Positions 36,094-44,652 are shown, counted from the first letter of the stretch. The stretch is 54,033 nt of DNA from Candidatus Solibacter sp. (GCA_025361425.1 JANYAH010000200.1:1-54033), one strand, 5' to 3'. Made by a program: numbers and translations. Notes: generated from the sequence alone by a model not told the origin.

Positions 36094-36189
36094 TTAGCGT
36101 ACGATCCGGCGCCTGCGGCGGCGCGAGAGCAGCATGACTAGCGTTACGCCGGCGCCCAGCCAGATCGCTCCTTGCATCGCGAGCTCCAT
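36094..36189 (-). CDS. 31-residue TM-Arg micropeptide A
   Basis: A short frame follows a strong AAAGGAGGAA site. It encodes MELAMQGAIWLGAGVTLVML, then LSRRRRRRIVR and stop. It has a four-residue N-terminus, one hydrophobic helix and an Arg cluster, so the C-terminus should face the cytoplasm. It is paralogous to the peptide at 36228-36323 (shared MQ-x-x-IW-x-x-AG and Arg tail) and lies on the same strand just after tadC. The function is unknown; it could be a small partner of the pilus platform or of the downstream membrane proteins. Too short for standard gene callers. Confidence 0.65.
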   Translation of the reverse strand: MELAMQGAIWLGAGVTLVMLLSRRRRRRIVR

Positions 36190-36227
36190 TTCATTCCTCC
36201 TTTCATGGTATGAATATCCTTTTTGGG

Positions 36228-36323
36228 TTACCGAGTGCTTTTGCGAGACCGCCGCCGTTTCAACAAGAGCACCATGATGCCCCCTGCCGCGATCCAGATG
36301 CCTGCCTGCATAATTGTGTCCAT
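36228..36323 (-). CDS. 31-residue TM-Arg micropeptide B
   Basis: It encodes MDTIMQAGIWIAAGGIMVLL followed by LKRRRSRKSTR and stop. AAAGGAG lies about 10 bases before the ATG. The length is identical to peptide A and the residues align end to end without a gap, which is strong evidence that both are real genes from a tandem duplication. It is 22 bases downstream of the tadC stop. Confidence 0.65.
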   Translation of the reverse strand: MDTIMQAGIWIAAGGIMVLLLKRRRSRKSTR

Positions 36324-36345
36324 CGTCTGTGCGCTCCTTTGCGTG

Positions 36346-37290
36346 TCAACCCATGGTTTTCATCATTGGGAAGAGGTACTTAAATACTTGTAAGAGACCT
36401 GGCCCTGCCGCCACAATCAACATCGAGGGCAATATGAAAAAGAAAATCGGGAATACGAGTTTGACGCCGACCTTGCCGGCGCGCTCTTCGGCTTCCTGGC
36501 GGCGGCGCACGCGGAGGAAATCGGAATGCGTGCGCAGGCTTTCCCCCATGCTGGTGCCGAATCGGTCGTTCTGAACCAGGATGGCTACCAGTTTGCGGAA
36601 CTCGGCCTCGCCGGTGCGTTCGGCAAAGTTTCGCAGCGCCTCGCTCCGCCGTTTTCCATGGCGCATTTCTAGCGTGACCAGAGACATCTCATCGCTCAGT
36701 TGCGGATGGCTGGTGTAGAGTTCGCGTGCGACGTGCTGAATGGCCTGGTCCAGACCTAAGCCGGCCTCGATCGACACGACCAAAAGATCCAACGCGTCGG
36801 GCAGCGCGAGGCGCAGAACTTCCTGCCGCCGCGCCACCTTCTTCTCCAGGAAGAAGCGCGGCAGAATCCAGCCCGCGCCGATGCCGGATGCCATGAGGCC
36901 GAGTTGCAGGACCGGGTTGGGCGGCATCTTGGCTTGAAGCATGATGCACAACATCAGCATCAGCAGAGTTGTCACGATGCGCACGCCATAGAATACCGGC
37001 AGCGCGTTCTCCGAACGGAAACCGGCGCGGGTCAGGTCGGCCTTCAGGTTGGCGACCTCGGTCTCCGAAGAGGGTACGCGCGACCCGACGCCTTGGAGAA
37101 ACGTCACCAGCGTGCTGGCTTCGGCTTCGCCGCCGGCATCCATCAACCGCTGGGAATCGTTAGTGATGACCGGACTGCCCAGTTGGCGCATGAACCTGCC
37201 GGGCTTGTAAATCAGGCGGTAACCCACCCAGCTAAGGATGAGCATCAGCATCAGAAACGCGCAGATGGAGAATAATACCGGATGTTCCAT
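36346..37290 (-). CDS. tadC: Tad pilus inner-membrane platform protein TadC
   Basis: The product is 314 residues and belongs to the type II secretion F (T2SSF) family. It has an N-terminal TM (HPVLFSICAFLMLMLILSWV), a central T2SSF domain (LPDALDLLVVSIEAGLGLDQ, MSLVTLEMRHGKRRSEALRN, FGTSMGESLRTHSDFLRVRR) and C-terminal TM segments. With TadB it forms the platform that couples the ATPase to pilin assembly. The ATG at 37290 is one base from the tadB stop. It appears complete. Confidence 0.92.
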   Translation of the reverse strand: MEHPVLFSICAFLMLMLILSWVGYRLIYKPGRFMRQLGSPVITNDSQRLMDAGGEAEASTLVTFLQGVGSRVPSSETEVANLKADLTRAGFRSENALPVFYGVRIVTTLLMLMLCIMLQAKMPPNPVLQLGLMASGIGAGWILPRFFLEKKVARRQEVLRLALPDALDLLVVSIEAGLGLDQAIQHVARELYTSHPQLSDEMSLVTLEMRHGKRRSEALRNFAERTGEAEFRKLVAILVQNDRFGTSMGESLRTHSDFLRVRRRQEAEERAGKVGVKLVFPIFFFILPSMLIVAAGPGLLQVFKYLFPMMKTMG

Positions 37291-37291
37291 A

Positions 37292-38263
37292 TCAGACCTT
37301 AATGTTGATGATCTTCTTGATGAAGAAATTGCCCAGAATCTGCGCCACGATGGCGCCGCCAATGAGATACTTGCCGTCGGAATCTTCGGCCATCCCCTGC
37401 AAATAGCCGGGGGCCACAAGCAGCAACGCAACCATGGTGCATACCGGCAACAGCGTCAGGATGGTGGCGGTGAGACGCCCGTGGGCGCTGGCCGCTTTGA
37501 CTTGTCCCTTCAGGCGAAAGCGTTCGCGGATGACGTAGGCCAGGCGCGAAAGAATTTCGCTCAGGTTCCCGCCCGTCTGCTTCTGCAGCAGCACCGACGA
37601 CGTAAAGAAGCGGACGTCGAGCAGCGGCACGCGCATGGTGAAATTGTGCAACGCGATATCGATGGGCGCGCCCAGGTTCTGCTCGTTGAACAGCGCGCGG
37701 AACTCCTGCCCCAGCGGATCGGCCATCTCCTCACCCAGCATTTCCAGGCTGATCGAGAACGCGTGGCCGGCGCGCATGGAACGGGCCAGGAAGTCCAGCG
37801 ACTCGGGGAATTGTTCTTCCAGCGTGTTCAGCCTCTTCGTGCGCTTCGCCCGCACTAACAGATACGGCATGGAGCCGAAAAACAGTGCCATGGCGATTGC
37901 CGTGGTCGGGCCGTTGAACAGGAAGGGCATCAATAGGCCCAGGCCCAGGCCTGGGATCATCATCAGCACCATGGAGGTCAACAGGCGAGTGGACGACCAA
38001 TTCAAGCCGGCCTGCTGCAGCAGTTCCGCCGCATGTTTGGAAAACTGCATGGTAGAGAACAGCCGCTTGAAACCCGACGGCTTGTCGGACTCCATTTCCT
38101 TGAGCAAGTTGCTGACACTGACCACGGCTTCGCCCGAGGCCGTGTGCAGCATGTCCACCACCTGGTTCTTTCGCCGGGCGTCGAAATACTTCAGCCCTAC
38201 GCTGACTGCCAGCAGGCTGAGCGCGAACACTACGACGAAGGAAACCAACACGGCTAGAGGCAT
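37292..38263 (-). CDS. tadB: Tad pilus inner-membrane platform protein TadB
   Basis: The product is 323 residues with an N-terminal TM (LAVLVSFVVVFALSLLAVSV) and a T2SSF domain (EQFPESLDFLARSMRAGHAF, LLQKQTGGNLSEILSRLAYV), followed by TM helices. Its ATG overlaps the stop of the tadA remnant (TAATG), so its translation is coupled to that remnant. This may be why the remnant frame is kept. It appears complete. Confidence 0.92.
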   Translation of the reverse strand: MPLAVLVSFVVVFALSLLAVSVGLKYFDARRKNQVVDMLHTASGEAVVSVSNLLKEMESDKPSGFKRLFSTMQFSKHAAELLQQAGLNWSSTRLLTSMVLMMIPGLGLGLLMPFLFNGPTTAIAMALFFGSMPYLLVRAKRTKRLNTLEEQFPESLDFLARSMRAGHAFSISLEMLGEEMADPLGQEFRALFNEQNLGAPIDIALHNFTMRVPLLDVRFFTSSVLLQKQTGGNLSEILSRLAYVIRERFRLKGQVKAASAHGRLTATILTLLPVCTMVALLLVAPGYLQGMAEDSDGKYLIGGAIVAQILGNFFIKKIINIKV

Positions 38264-38592
38264 TAGTCTATCTCCACAACCGTCTGAAACATTTGCATGA
38301 TAAGGACGATGCCGCACTGCTTGAGGCGCTCATAGAATTTGGGGCTGATGCCGGTGGTGCCGAGGCGGCGGATGGAGAGCAGCGGACCATCCACTGCGAC
38401 CGGCGGAATCGCGGCGTTGACGCGCGAACCATCGGGCAGGCGGGCGTCCACCAGGGACGACGATTGATCGACGCGGCGTTCCACACGGGAGACTCTTTCG
38501 GGAGTCGAGCCCTCGCGCGTGAAGAGTTTTCTTACCCAGCCGGTGTCCCGGCTCTCGTTGGACCTTGCTCCGGAATCTATCGATAAAGCCAT
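38263..38592 (-). pseudogene. tadA: tadA/cpaF secretion ATPase with the catalytic core deleted in frame
   Basis: Only 109 codons remain where TadA normally has about 450. The N-terminal start is kept, then residues 42-90 match the conserved middle of CpaF ([20 protein letters not shown], then [20 protein letters not shown]). The sequence jumps straight to the family's C-terminal end ([17 protein letters not shown] and MFQTVVEID). Walker A, Asp box and Walker B are all missing, as is most of the N-terminal domain before RRVD. Both junctions keep the frame, and the start, stop and TAATG overlap with tadB are intact. It cannot hydrolyse ATP. Either a true deletion derivative or an assembly collapse. 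Confidence 0.85.
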
Positions 38593-38605
38593 CGTGGTCT
38601 GCCTT

Positions 38606-39775
38606 TTATCCAAACAATGCGAAGCGTTTCTTGCCGGTAGGCGCCGGCTTTTCCTCTTCGAGATTGGCCAGCTTCAGGGCGAGCTTGGAAATATGCTTTC
38701 CCAGGTCGCAAGTGCGCGAGAGCATGCGGCCCTCGGCGTAGGTTTCGTATAACTCGGGATAGTCGTTGGGCACTGTGCAAAAAATCGGCGTGCCCAGCAT
38801 CTTTTCAAGTTCGGCCGGCGTGATATCCAGCCGCTTGGGGGCGCGATTGAGAATCAACTTGATGCGGTTCTTGCCGTACCCGCTGTCAATCAGGGTCTGG
38901 ATGATCTGCTTGGCTTGGTGCAGCGCGGGGACTTCCAGCGTGGTGACCAGGCAGGCTTCATCGATTTCTTCGAGCGCCGCCATCCCCAGGTGGGTGAGGC
39001 TGCGACCCAGATCCACCAGGGTCCAATCGTAGTGCGGGCGCGCGAAGGACAGTACCTGCCGGATTTGCTCGTCCTTGGGCTGCTGCTTCGATGCCAGGGC
39101 CAACGGGGCGGAGACGATCTCCACGCCGGGAATGCCGTTAGAGACCAGTGCTTTCCAGTAGTGAATGTCCAGGCGGTGCAGGTTGCTGACCGCATCCAGA
39201 ATGGAGTAGACGGACTTGGTCTTGGTGATGAACGCAACCATGCCGGCGTCGAGATCCAAATCGGCCAGCAGCACTCTTTGATTCATTCGGCCAAGTTCGG
39301 CGGCCACGTGACAAACCAGTGTGGTGGCGCCGCAGCCGCCTTTGGCCGACATGAAGCCGAGGGACTTGCCACTGCCTTTGGCCCCTTCGCGCCGCCGGCT
39401 GCGTTCCATACTGCGCCGTTCGAGCGACTTTTTGAGCGGCTCCTGCAACGGGGGATAGAGATATTCGTTGATGCCGGCGCGCAGCGAGGAGAGGATGGCG
39501 TCGGCCTCTGCCGTGGTGTTGAGCGCGATGATCATGGGATCGCCGGCGGCGGCCTTGATGGAAGCTACGAGACCCTCGAGAGGTTCCTTCCACCCGCTGA
39601 TATCCACCAGCACCACGTCCGGACGCATGCGTTCCAGACGATCCAGAAAGTTACTGACATCGCCCACATCCTGGTGTTCGACGATGATGCGGAACGGCAG
39701 ATCGGCCAGGGTCGCCTGCACCTGATCCCAGAGTTCCCGGTTTTCAATTGCCAGTCCGATGGTCAGCGGATACAT
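38606..39775 (-). CDS. tadZ: Tad pilus localisation ATPase TadZ/CpaE
   Basis: The product is 389 residues. Residues 1-125 are a receiver-like domain (VVLVDIS with D58; degenerate). Residues 138-370 are a ParA/MinD-type ATPase with a deviant Walker A ([18 protein letters not shown]) and [12 protein letters not shown]. TadZ marks the pole and recruits TadA. It is 13 bases upstream of the tadA remnant and 22 bases downstream of the secretin gene. It is intact, in contrast to its partner. Confidence 0.92.
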   Translation of the reverse strand: MYPLTIGLAIENRELWDQVQATLADLPFRIIVEHQDVGDVSNFLDRLERMRPDVVLVDISGWKEPLEGLVASIKAAAGDPMIIALNTTAEADAILSSLRAGINEYLYPPLQEPLKKSLERRSMERSRRREGAKGSGKSLGFMSAKGGCGATTLVCHVAAELGRMNQRVLLADLDLDAGMVAFITKTKSVYSILDAVSNLHRLDIHYWKALVSNGIPGVEIVSAPLALASKQQPKDEQIRQVLSFARPHYDWTLVDLGRSLTHLGMAALEEIDEACLVTTLEVPALHQAKQIIQTLIDSGYGKNRIKLILNRAPKRLDITPAELEKMLGTPIFCTVPNDYPELYETYAEGRMLSRTCDLGKHISKLALKLANLEEEKPAPTGKKRFALFG

Positions 39776-39797
39776 GTGGAATCTCCCCGTCGCCAGG

Positions 39798-41333
39798 TCA
39801 CTTGGCGATACCTCCAGCGGCTGGCGCCGTCAGGCCTGCGTTCGCCGATGGGGGCGCTGTGGGCACGGGTACGATTTGGAAGGGCTGCATAGTGGCCGGC
39901 GGAGCCGCCTGGCCTTCTTTGCGCTGCTGGATTAACAGTTCGACAGGCATGGATTCCGACGGCGGCTTCACCGGCACGGGTCCGGTCTTGTCGATACTCG
40001 GATGGCGCATCTCGATATCGCTATTCTTGGTCAGGAACGGGTACGGCATGTTGAGCGAGGGCAACGGCTGCCCGGCGGGAATCGGCCTCACCACTTCGGG
40101 GGTGATGATCACCAACAGTTCGGAGTTGTTGCGCGACATCGCGCGGCTGGTGAAGAGTTTGCCGAGCAGCGGGATGCTGGCCAGTCCCGGGATCTTGTTG
40201 ATGGTCTCCGTCATCCGGTTGTCCATCAGGCCGGCGATGACAAAACTCTGTCCACTGTCGAGTTCCACTTCGGTCTGCACCCGGCGCGTGCTCAGGGCGG
40301 GGATCGTAGTGCCGGCAATAGTGACCGCGTTAGAGTAATCGAGCGAGCTGACTTCCGGAGAAACCTGGAGCTGAATGGTCCCGCGAGGCGTGATATGGGG
40401 CAGAAAATGGATGCGGATGCCGAACTCGCGGAACGATATGCTGACCGCGTTGCCGTTGGCGCCCGGCTGAATCATGGGAAAGGGGAACTCGCCGCCGGCG
40501 ACGAAGCTGGCCTGCTTACCGTTGATGGCCAGAAGATTTGGCTCGGCGAGAGTTTCCAGCATGCGCTTGCCTTCCAGCGCCTTGATGGATGCCGCCAGGT
40601 TCAGGTCTTTGCGGAACAACAAAACGCTGAGCGCGTCAGACAGGCTGACCGTTCCGGCGGTGCTGACGCTGGGGCCGGAGTACTGCCCGGTGCTGATCGC
40701 GGTGGACTGGTTGAATGCTCCCGAGGCGAAACTGACACCCAGATCGGTGCTGGCGCCGCGGTCCACATTGCAGAAGCGCACCTTCAACAAAATCTGCTCC
40801 TCCACCGGAGGAACCTCCACCCGCAGCAGGTTGACTGCTTTGCCGAGCGAGGCGGTAATGGACATGACGCGATCGGCCGCGACGACATCCTTTACAGTGC
40901 CGCGCACAAATGCCGTCTCATTTTCGAACGTGACGTTGATATCCTCCTTGGGGAAATCGCGCGCCAGTTGCTGGCGCACTACGTCGAGGCGTATGGGGCT
41001 CAAGCGCACGGTGAGATCGTACAGCAGGCGGTTGCCGCCTTCCTGCCAGATGATCAGCGAAGTCTCGCCGGCGGCCTTCCCATTGATCAGGACTTCCTTG
41101 GGGTTGACGGCGACGGCTTCAATCAGCCCACCGTCGGCGACGGAGATGCGCTGGATCTTCATCGGGCTATCGATGATCAGGCTCTTGCCGACAGTCACCA
41201 CCAACTTGCCCGGCGCGCCACTGGGAGCTGCTTCCGGGGCCCTCGGGTTGTCATCGCCGCCGGCGCGGCTGGTGGGGGCATCCCACAGCCAGACGGCCGC
41301 CAGCAGGACACTTGCAATGCGAAGTCTCGACAC
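39798..41333 (-). CDS. cpaC: Tad/Flp pilus outer-membrane secretin CpaC/RcpA
   Basis: The product is 511 residues, starting with GTG at 41333 directly after the cpaB stop. It has a signal peptide (LRIASVLLAAVWLWDAPTSR), an N-terminal pilus domain (about 43-110), a BON-like section and the secretin domain (about 235-420) including ALEGKRMLETLAEPNLLAIN, GGEFPFPM and VELDSGQSFVIAGLMDNR. The C-terminal 90 residues are Pro/Ala-rich and variable. It forms the outer-membrane channel for the pilus. Confidence 0.93.
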   Translation of the reverse strand: MSRLRIASVLLAAVWLWDAPTSRAGGDDNPRAPEAAPSGAPGKLVVTVGKSLIIDSPMKIQRISVADGGLIEAVAVNPKEVLINGKAAGETSLIIWQEGGNRLLYDLTVRLSPIRLDVVRQQLARDFPKEDINVTFENETAFVRGTVKDVVAADRVMSITASLGKAVNLLRVEVPPVEEQILLKVRFCNVDRGASTDLGVSFASGAFNQSTAISTGQYSGPSVSTAGTVSLSDALSVLLFRKDLNLAASIKALEGKRMLETLAEPNLLAINGKQASFVAGGEFPFPMIQPGANGNAVSISFREFGIRIHFLPHITPRGTIQLQVSPEVSSLDYSNAVTIAGTTIPALSTRRVQTEVELDSGQSFVIAGLMDNRMTETINKIPGLASIPLLGKLFTSRAMSRNNSELLVIITPEVVRPIPAGQPLPSLNMPYPFLTKNSDIEMRHPSIDKTGPVPVKPPSESMPVELLIQQRKEGQAAPPATMQPFQIVPVPTAPPSANAGLTAPAAGGIAK

Positions 41334-42218
41334 TTATTTGACCTCCGGAGTTGCGCCGAATTTCTGTTCCCGCTTATTAGGCCCGGAGATGATTTCCATG
41401 ACGAAGGGGATCTCCTTGGGCGGCGCGGGGGGCGCCGCTGCGCGCGCCGGCATCGGAGCCACGCGATGGGGGCGCGGCGATGAATCGGGTGGAGGCTGCG
41501 TCCTTCCACCGTTGAAGAGGTGCTGGAGGGCGGTTCCCGGCGTTTTGGCGATCACGTGGTCCAATGGATTACGCAGGACCAGTTGAATGCTGGTCTGGCT
41601 CGCCGCCAAGCTGAGTTGCTCGGCCTGCGTTGGGGTGACCAGCATGTTGACCACCTGCACCATGATCGGTTTGCCTTCCGCGTCCTTTTTGAAATCCTGG
41701 CCTGCGGAGAGTACCTCGATATTCTGCAGCAAGGTTTGCGTAAGGGTGCCCAGATTGCCGTTGCCTCCGGGCGAGTTGCCGGAGATCAGGATGTCCACGT
41801 GCATGCCGGGTACAACGAAACCCGCGACGCCCACTACTTCATTGACGCGGACGGCCACGGCGCGCATTCCCGGTGGAATCATGGAGGCCATGCCACCGCC
41901 TGCGCCCTTGGGCGCGAGGCGCGAGTCGATGATCGGCTCCCTGGCGAAGATGGCCGTGATGACGCCCCGGCCGATGATGTCTTTGATCTGGTTGGTGGCG
42001 CCCAGCGGGACGGACCCCGGCCAATCGGCCACCTTGACGTCACCCTCTTTCAATACGGTGCCGACTTCGAGATCCTTGGTGGCCAGCGCAACTTGCGCCA
42101 GCGCGGGACCGGCATTGGTGGTGGCCGTCCGGTTGATCAATACGCGGTAGAGGACCAGGCTGGCGCCCGCTGCCACGAGAAACGCGAAAGTCAAAACACC
42201 TACGAATCTTTTATTCAT
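41334..42218 (-). CDS. cpaB: Flp pilus assembly protein CpaB/RcpC
   Basis: The product is 294 residues with an N-terminal TM (FVGVLTFAFLVAAGASLVLY), a SAF domain (about 42-110: ATKDLEVGTVLKEGDVKVAD, REPIIDSRL) and a CpaB/RcpC C-terminal domain (MRAVAVRVNEVVGVAGFVVP, GMHVDIL). It ends with a Pro/Ala-rich stretch before VMEIISGPNKREQKFG. It is thought to interact with peptidoglycan or the secretin. The ATG is 164 bases after flp, separated by two hairpins. Confidence 0.92.
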   Translation of the reverse strand: MNKRFVGVLTFAFLVAAGASLVLYRVLINRTATTNAGPALAQVALATKDLEVGTVLKEGDVKVADWPGSVPLGATNQIKDIIGRGVITAIFAREPIIDSRLAPKGAGGGMASMIPPGMRAVAVRVNEVVGVAGFVVPGMHVDILISGNSPGGNGNLGTLTQTLLQNIEVLSAGQDFKKDAEGKPIMVQVVNMLVTPTQAEQLSLAASQTSIQLVLRNPLDHVIAKTPGTALQHLFNGGRTQPPPDSSPRPHRVAPMPARAAAPPAPPKEIPFVMEIISGPNKREQKFGATPEVK

Positions 42219-42249
42219 CTGGATCCCTGCTTCTCCCGGCTCGTGGTGG

Positions 42250-42269
42250 GACAGGCCTCCTGGCCTGTC
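42250..42269. repeat. short palindrome in the flp-cpaB spacer
   Basis: GACAGGCC and GGCCTGTC form a perfect 8-base stem around a 4-base loop. Sequences of the GGGACAGGCC-TCCT-GGCCTGTC kind resemble dispersed intergenic palindromes of acidobacterial genomes; only this copy is seen here. Confidence 0.5.
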
Positions 42270-42333
42270 TTCGGCACGCCCTCACGGTGGTCCTGTAGCA
42301 ACTCCGCCGCAACACGTTTCCAACTGCTGTTAC

Positions 42334-42375
42334 CGAGGCATGCCGGCGACAACCGAAAAGTGCCGGCATGCCTCG
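42334..42375 (-). promoter_or_regulatory. strong hairpin immediately after flp
   Basis: CGAGGCATGCCGGC pairs perfectly with GCCGGCATGCCTCG (14 bases, 14-base loop), beginning 7 bases after the flp stop on the minus strand. No T-run follows, so it is not a classic terminator. It probably stabilises the upstream flp message or attenuates read-through, giving more pilin than assembly proteins. Confidence 0.6.
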
Positions 42376-42381
42376 AGGCCG

Positions 42382-42564
42382 CTAGCTGGCCGCTGAGTTG
42401 GCAGCCGTGAGCTGGCTGTTCGTTGCGCTCCAGATACCCTTCACGCTGCCGCCGGCGCCAATGAAAAGAGCCGCCGAAGCCAACGCCACAAATGCCATGA
42501 GCAGGGTATATTCGATGAGATCCTGGCCCTGTTCGTCATTCCATAAACTGCGCAAAAACGTCAT
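42382..42564 (-). CDS. flp: Flp/Fap-type major pilin
   Basis: The product is 60 residues: a short leader (MTFLRSLWNDEQG), cleavage site before QDLIEYTLL with Glu+5 and Tyr+6 of the Flp motif, a hydrophobic helix (MAFVALASAALFIGAG) and a small Ser/Ala-rich end. It is the pilus subunit processed by a TadV-type prepilin peptidase, which is not encoded here. AGGAG lies 9 bases upstream and overlaps the stop of the preceding gene. Confidence 0.93.
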   Translation of the reverse strand: MTFLRSLWNDEQGQDLIEYTLLMAFVALASAALFIGAGGSVKGIWSATNSQLTAANSAAS

Positions 42565-42575
42565 TGTGTTCGCTC

Positions 42576-44249
42576 CTAAGTTTTGGGTTTGGTTTCTGTG
42601 ATCGTGGGATCACTTGTCAGTGTTTTCGTGACCTCGCGATCACGGCCTTCTCCGCTACTGCTGTTGGTGGCGGATACTTGAATACCCACGGTCCGGGATG
42701 CGGACCGGAACACCAGCGCCATGCCGTCGTCATAGACGACGCGCCAGCGGCTGGATTCCTTCAGCGCGCCGCTCAGGGGCGCGCTCGGGGGCATTAGAAT
42801 GGTGTCCACGCCGAAGCCGCTGAGGATTTTCTCCCAGCCGTACTTCACATTGAGGACGTCGATGTACTTCTCTTCGAAATCATTACCGTAGAAATCGCTG
42901 CGGCCGTCGACGAAAACCTTGTGGGCCGGGTAGAGGCGATAGATGAGATAGTCGCCCCACTCGTCGTGGGTGAAGATGCGCCCCGCCGGGTCGCTTCGCA
43001 GCGTGGCGAGGGCGCCGGACGGATAAGATTTGGGATCGAACTCCGCACGAAACTTCTTCGGCGGGTGCGGCGCGTAAATCAGCGCGGCCACCAGGAGCAC
43101 GCCGGCAACGCTCACCAGGTGCAGGCGGGCGATGGAATCGGTTTCTCCGGTCTCGTCAGCTATTCGGTTGAACTTCCCGGCCGCAACGCGAAGCCAGGCG
43201 GCCACCTTCAGATCTGGCACGCGGAGCAGCCACTGTTGAATCGCGGCGGCGACGGGCGGAGCGGCGGCGATCATGAAAATCGGAATATTGCGCGCGGCCA
43301 GCAACGCGCCGTGGGCCCACACGAACACCAACAGCGCCTCCGTGAAGCGGCCCTGGCGCAGGTTCCAAAGCGCCGCGGCCACCGCCATCAGCATCATCGC
43401 CTCGAAGAAAATTGCCGTCGGGTGATGGAAACTGGGCGAGAGGAATTCCACAATGTGCTGTGAATTCCACGGGTCGCGCAGGTATTGCACCATGTGCACG
43501 TGCAGGTGGTACGTGTAGGGGTTGATCAGGCTGGCAGCCAGGCAGGCCAGCCCGCTCAGAAAATAGCGGCGCGCCTTGAGCCATGCCGGCCGGCGGTCCG
43601 CGGCGTTGGGGCAGAAGACGAGGTGCAGAATTTCACCGCCGCCAAATGCCAGAATCATCAGGGCGCCTATAAAGAAACCGCCGTGCAGGTTGGTCCACAG
43701 AATGGTGACTACGGGAAGCGCGGCCAGAATTGGCACGCCCAGCAGGCGAGTGCGGCCATCCCGCACCTGTTCCAGCGCGGCATAAAAAATGACCAGGAAC
43801 AACAGTGTGAACAGATGCGGGCGGGCCAGAAAATGAATAGACGAGGCCGCGGCGGCGAGCATGGTAACCGCGATGGCGACGATGGGATTGGACTTGCGCC
43901 GCACCAGCAGAAACAGGGCACCGAAGGTCACCGCGAGCATGAGGATGCTGAATATTACCAGCGCCTGCAATCCGCCGAGCCCATTGAGTTTCGCGAAGAG
44001 AACGTCGCTCAGCCACTCCCACGCGAACCAGGGGGCTCCGGGTTTCGTAAAAGAGAAGATGTCGTGTAAGGGGACCCAACCGTTGGCGATAATCCACTCG
44101 CCGGTTCGTATGTGCCAGCCGGTGTCGCAATCGCTGAGCAGCGTCTTCACGCCATCCATGCGTCCGAAGAGGAACACGATGGGCGTGAGGAAGGCGAAGT
44201 CGGCCAGCGACGGCAACAACTTCACGGCGAATTTGGAACGCGCTTCCAT
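42576..44249 (-). CDS. polytopic membrane protein (GT-C-like) upstream of flp
   Basis: The product is about 557 residues with at least 10 TM segments and a soluble C-terminal domain. The first loop has LLSDCDTGWHIRTGEWIIAN, then PLHDIFSFTKPGAPWFAWEW. This D-x-G-x-H-x-R-x-G-x-x-I pattern is common in a family of bacterial membrane proteins near polysaccharide or pilus genes, with a GT-C-like topology. Later IFTHDEWGDYLIYRLYPAHK and VFVDGRSDFYG are further family motifs. It lies between pilZ and flp (16 and 11 bases), so it is part of the pilus transcript and may glycosylate the pilin (inference). Confidence 0.7.
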   Translation of the reverse strand: MEARSKFAVKLLPSLADFAFLTPIVFLFGRMDGVKTLLSDCDTGWHIRTGEWIIANGWVPLHDIFSFTKPGAPWFAWEWLSDVLFAKLNGLGGLQALVIFSILMLAVTFGALFLLVRRKSNPIVAIAVTMLAAAASSIHFLARPHLFTLLFLVIFYAALEQVRDGRTRLLGVPILAALPVVTILWTNLHGGFFIGALMILAFGGGEILHLVFCPNAADRRPAWLKARRYFLSGLACLAASLINPYTYHLHVHMVQYLRDPWNSQHIVEFLSPSFHHPTAIFFEAMMLMAVAAALWNLRQGRFTEALLVFVWAHGALLAARNIPIFMIAAAPPVAAAIQQWLLRVPDLKVAAWLRVAAGKFNRIADETGETDSIARLHLVSVAGVLLVAALIYAPHPPKKFRAEFDPKSYPSGALATLRSDPAGRIFTHDEWGDYLIYRLYPAHKVFVDGRSDFYGNDFEEKYIDVLNVKYGWEKILSGFGVDTILMPPSAPLSGALKESSRWRVVYDDGMALVFRSASRTVGIQVSATNSSSGEGRDREVTKTLTSDPTITETKPKT

Positions 44250-44265
44250 TTCTTCTCTTGCTCTT

Positions 44266-44652
44266 CTAGGCCATCCAGGAACTGGCGGCCGGCCGCATGG
44301 CTTCAAACGCTCGAATCCGGTCGTGAAATGACCGAAAATCCATATAATTGACGCGCAGGGCAATTAGGGGGTAATTCTCCTCGGAATTCCCGATCCGCAT
44401 GACGGTGCCCTGACAATGAATACATTTCTGGCCAAACCCGTGGTCGGCCGGCAATTCTATTTTGACGGTGACGATCTGCCCGGCGGATGGTACGGGAAGC
44501 TCCGCGTCAACACCGCGCCACGCAATGAGAACGCCGCTGCGACTGATGTTTTCCGTGTACATGGCGCTTTGCATCCAAAGCGCGGGCGACGAGACATGGC
44601 ACCGAAGCTTGATTTCGATTCGCGAGTTCTCACGTCGATTTATGTTTTTCAT
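44266..44652 (-). CDS. PilZ-domain c-di-GMP receptor
   Basis: The product is 128 residues from ATG 44652 (a start at 44700 is possible; neither ribosome site is strong). The PilZ motifs are RRENSRIEI (R-x-x-x-R) near the N-terminus and ENISRSGVLI (N-x-S-x-x-G), which bind c-di-GMP. A C-terminal QKCIHCQGTVMRIG has a CxxC-like pair. As the first gene of the pilus train it suggests c-di-GMP control of pilus assembly. Confidence 0.85.
   Translation of the reverse strand: MKNINRRENSRIEIKLRCHVSSPALWMQSAMYTENISRSGVLIAWRGVDAELPVPSAGQIVTVKIELPADHGFGQKCIHCQGTVMRIGNSEENYPLIALRVNYMDFRSFHDRIRAFEAMRPAASSWMA

Noticed and set aside
40002-41483. 493-codon plus-strand open frame opposite the secretin and cpaB
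   Set aside because: Fully overlaps two well-supported pilus genes on the other strand and has no domain sense.
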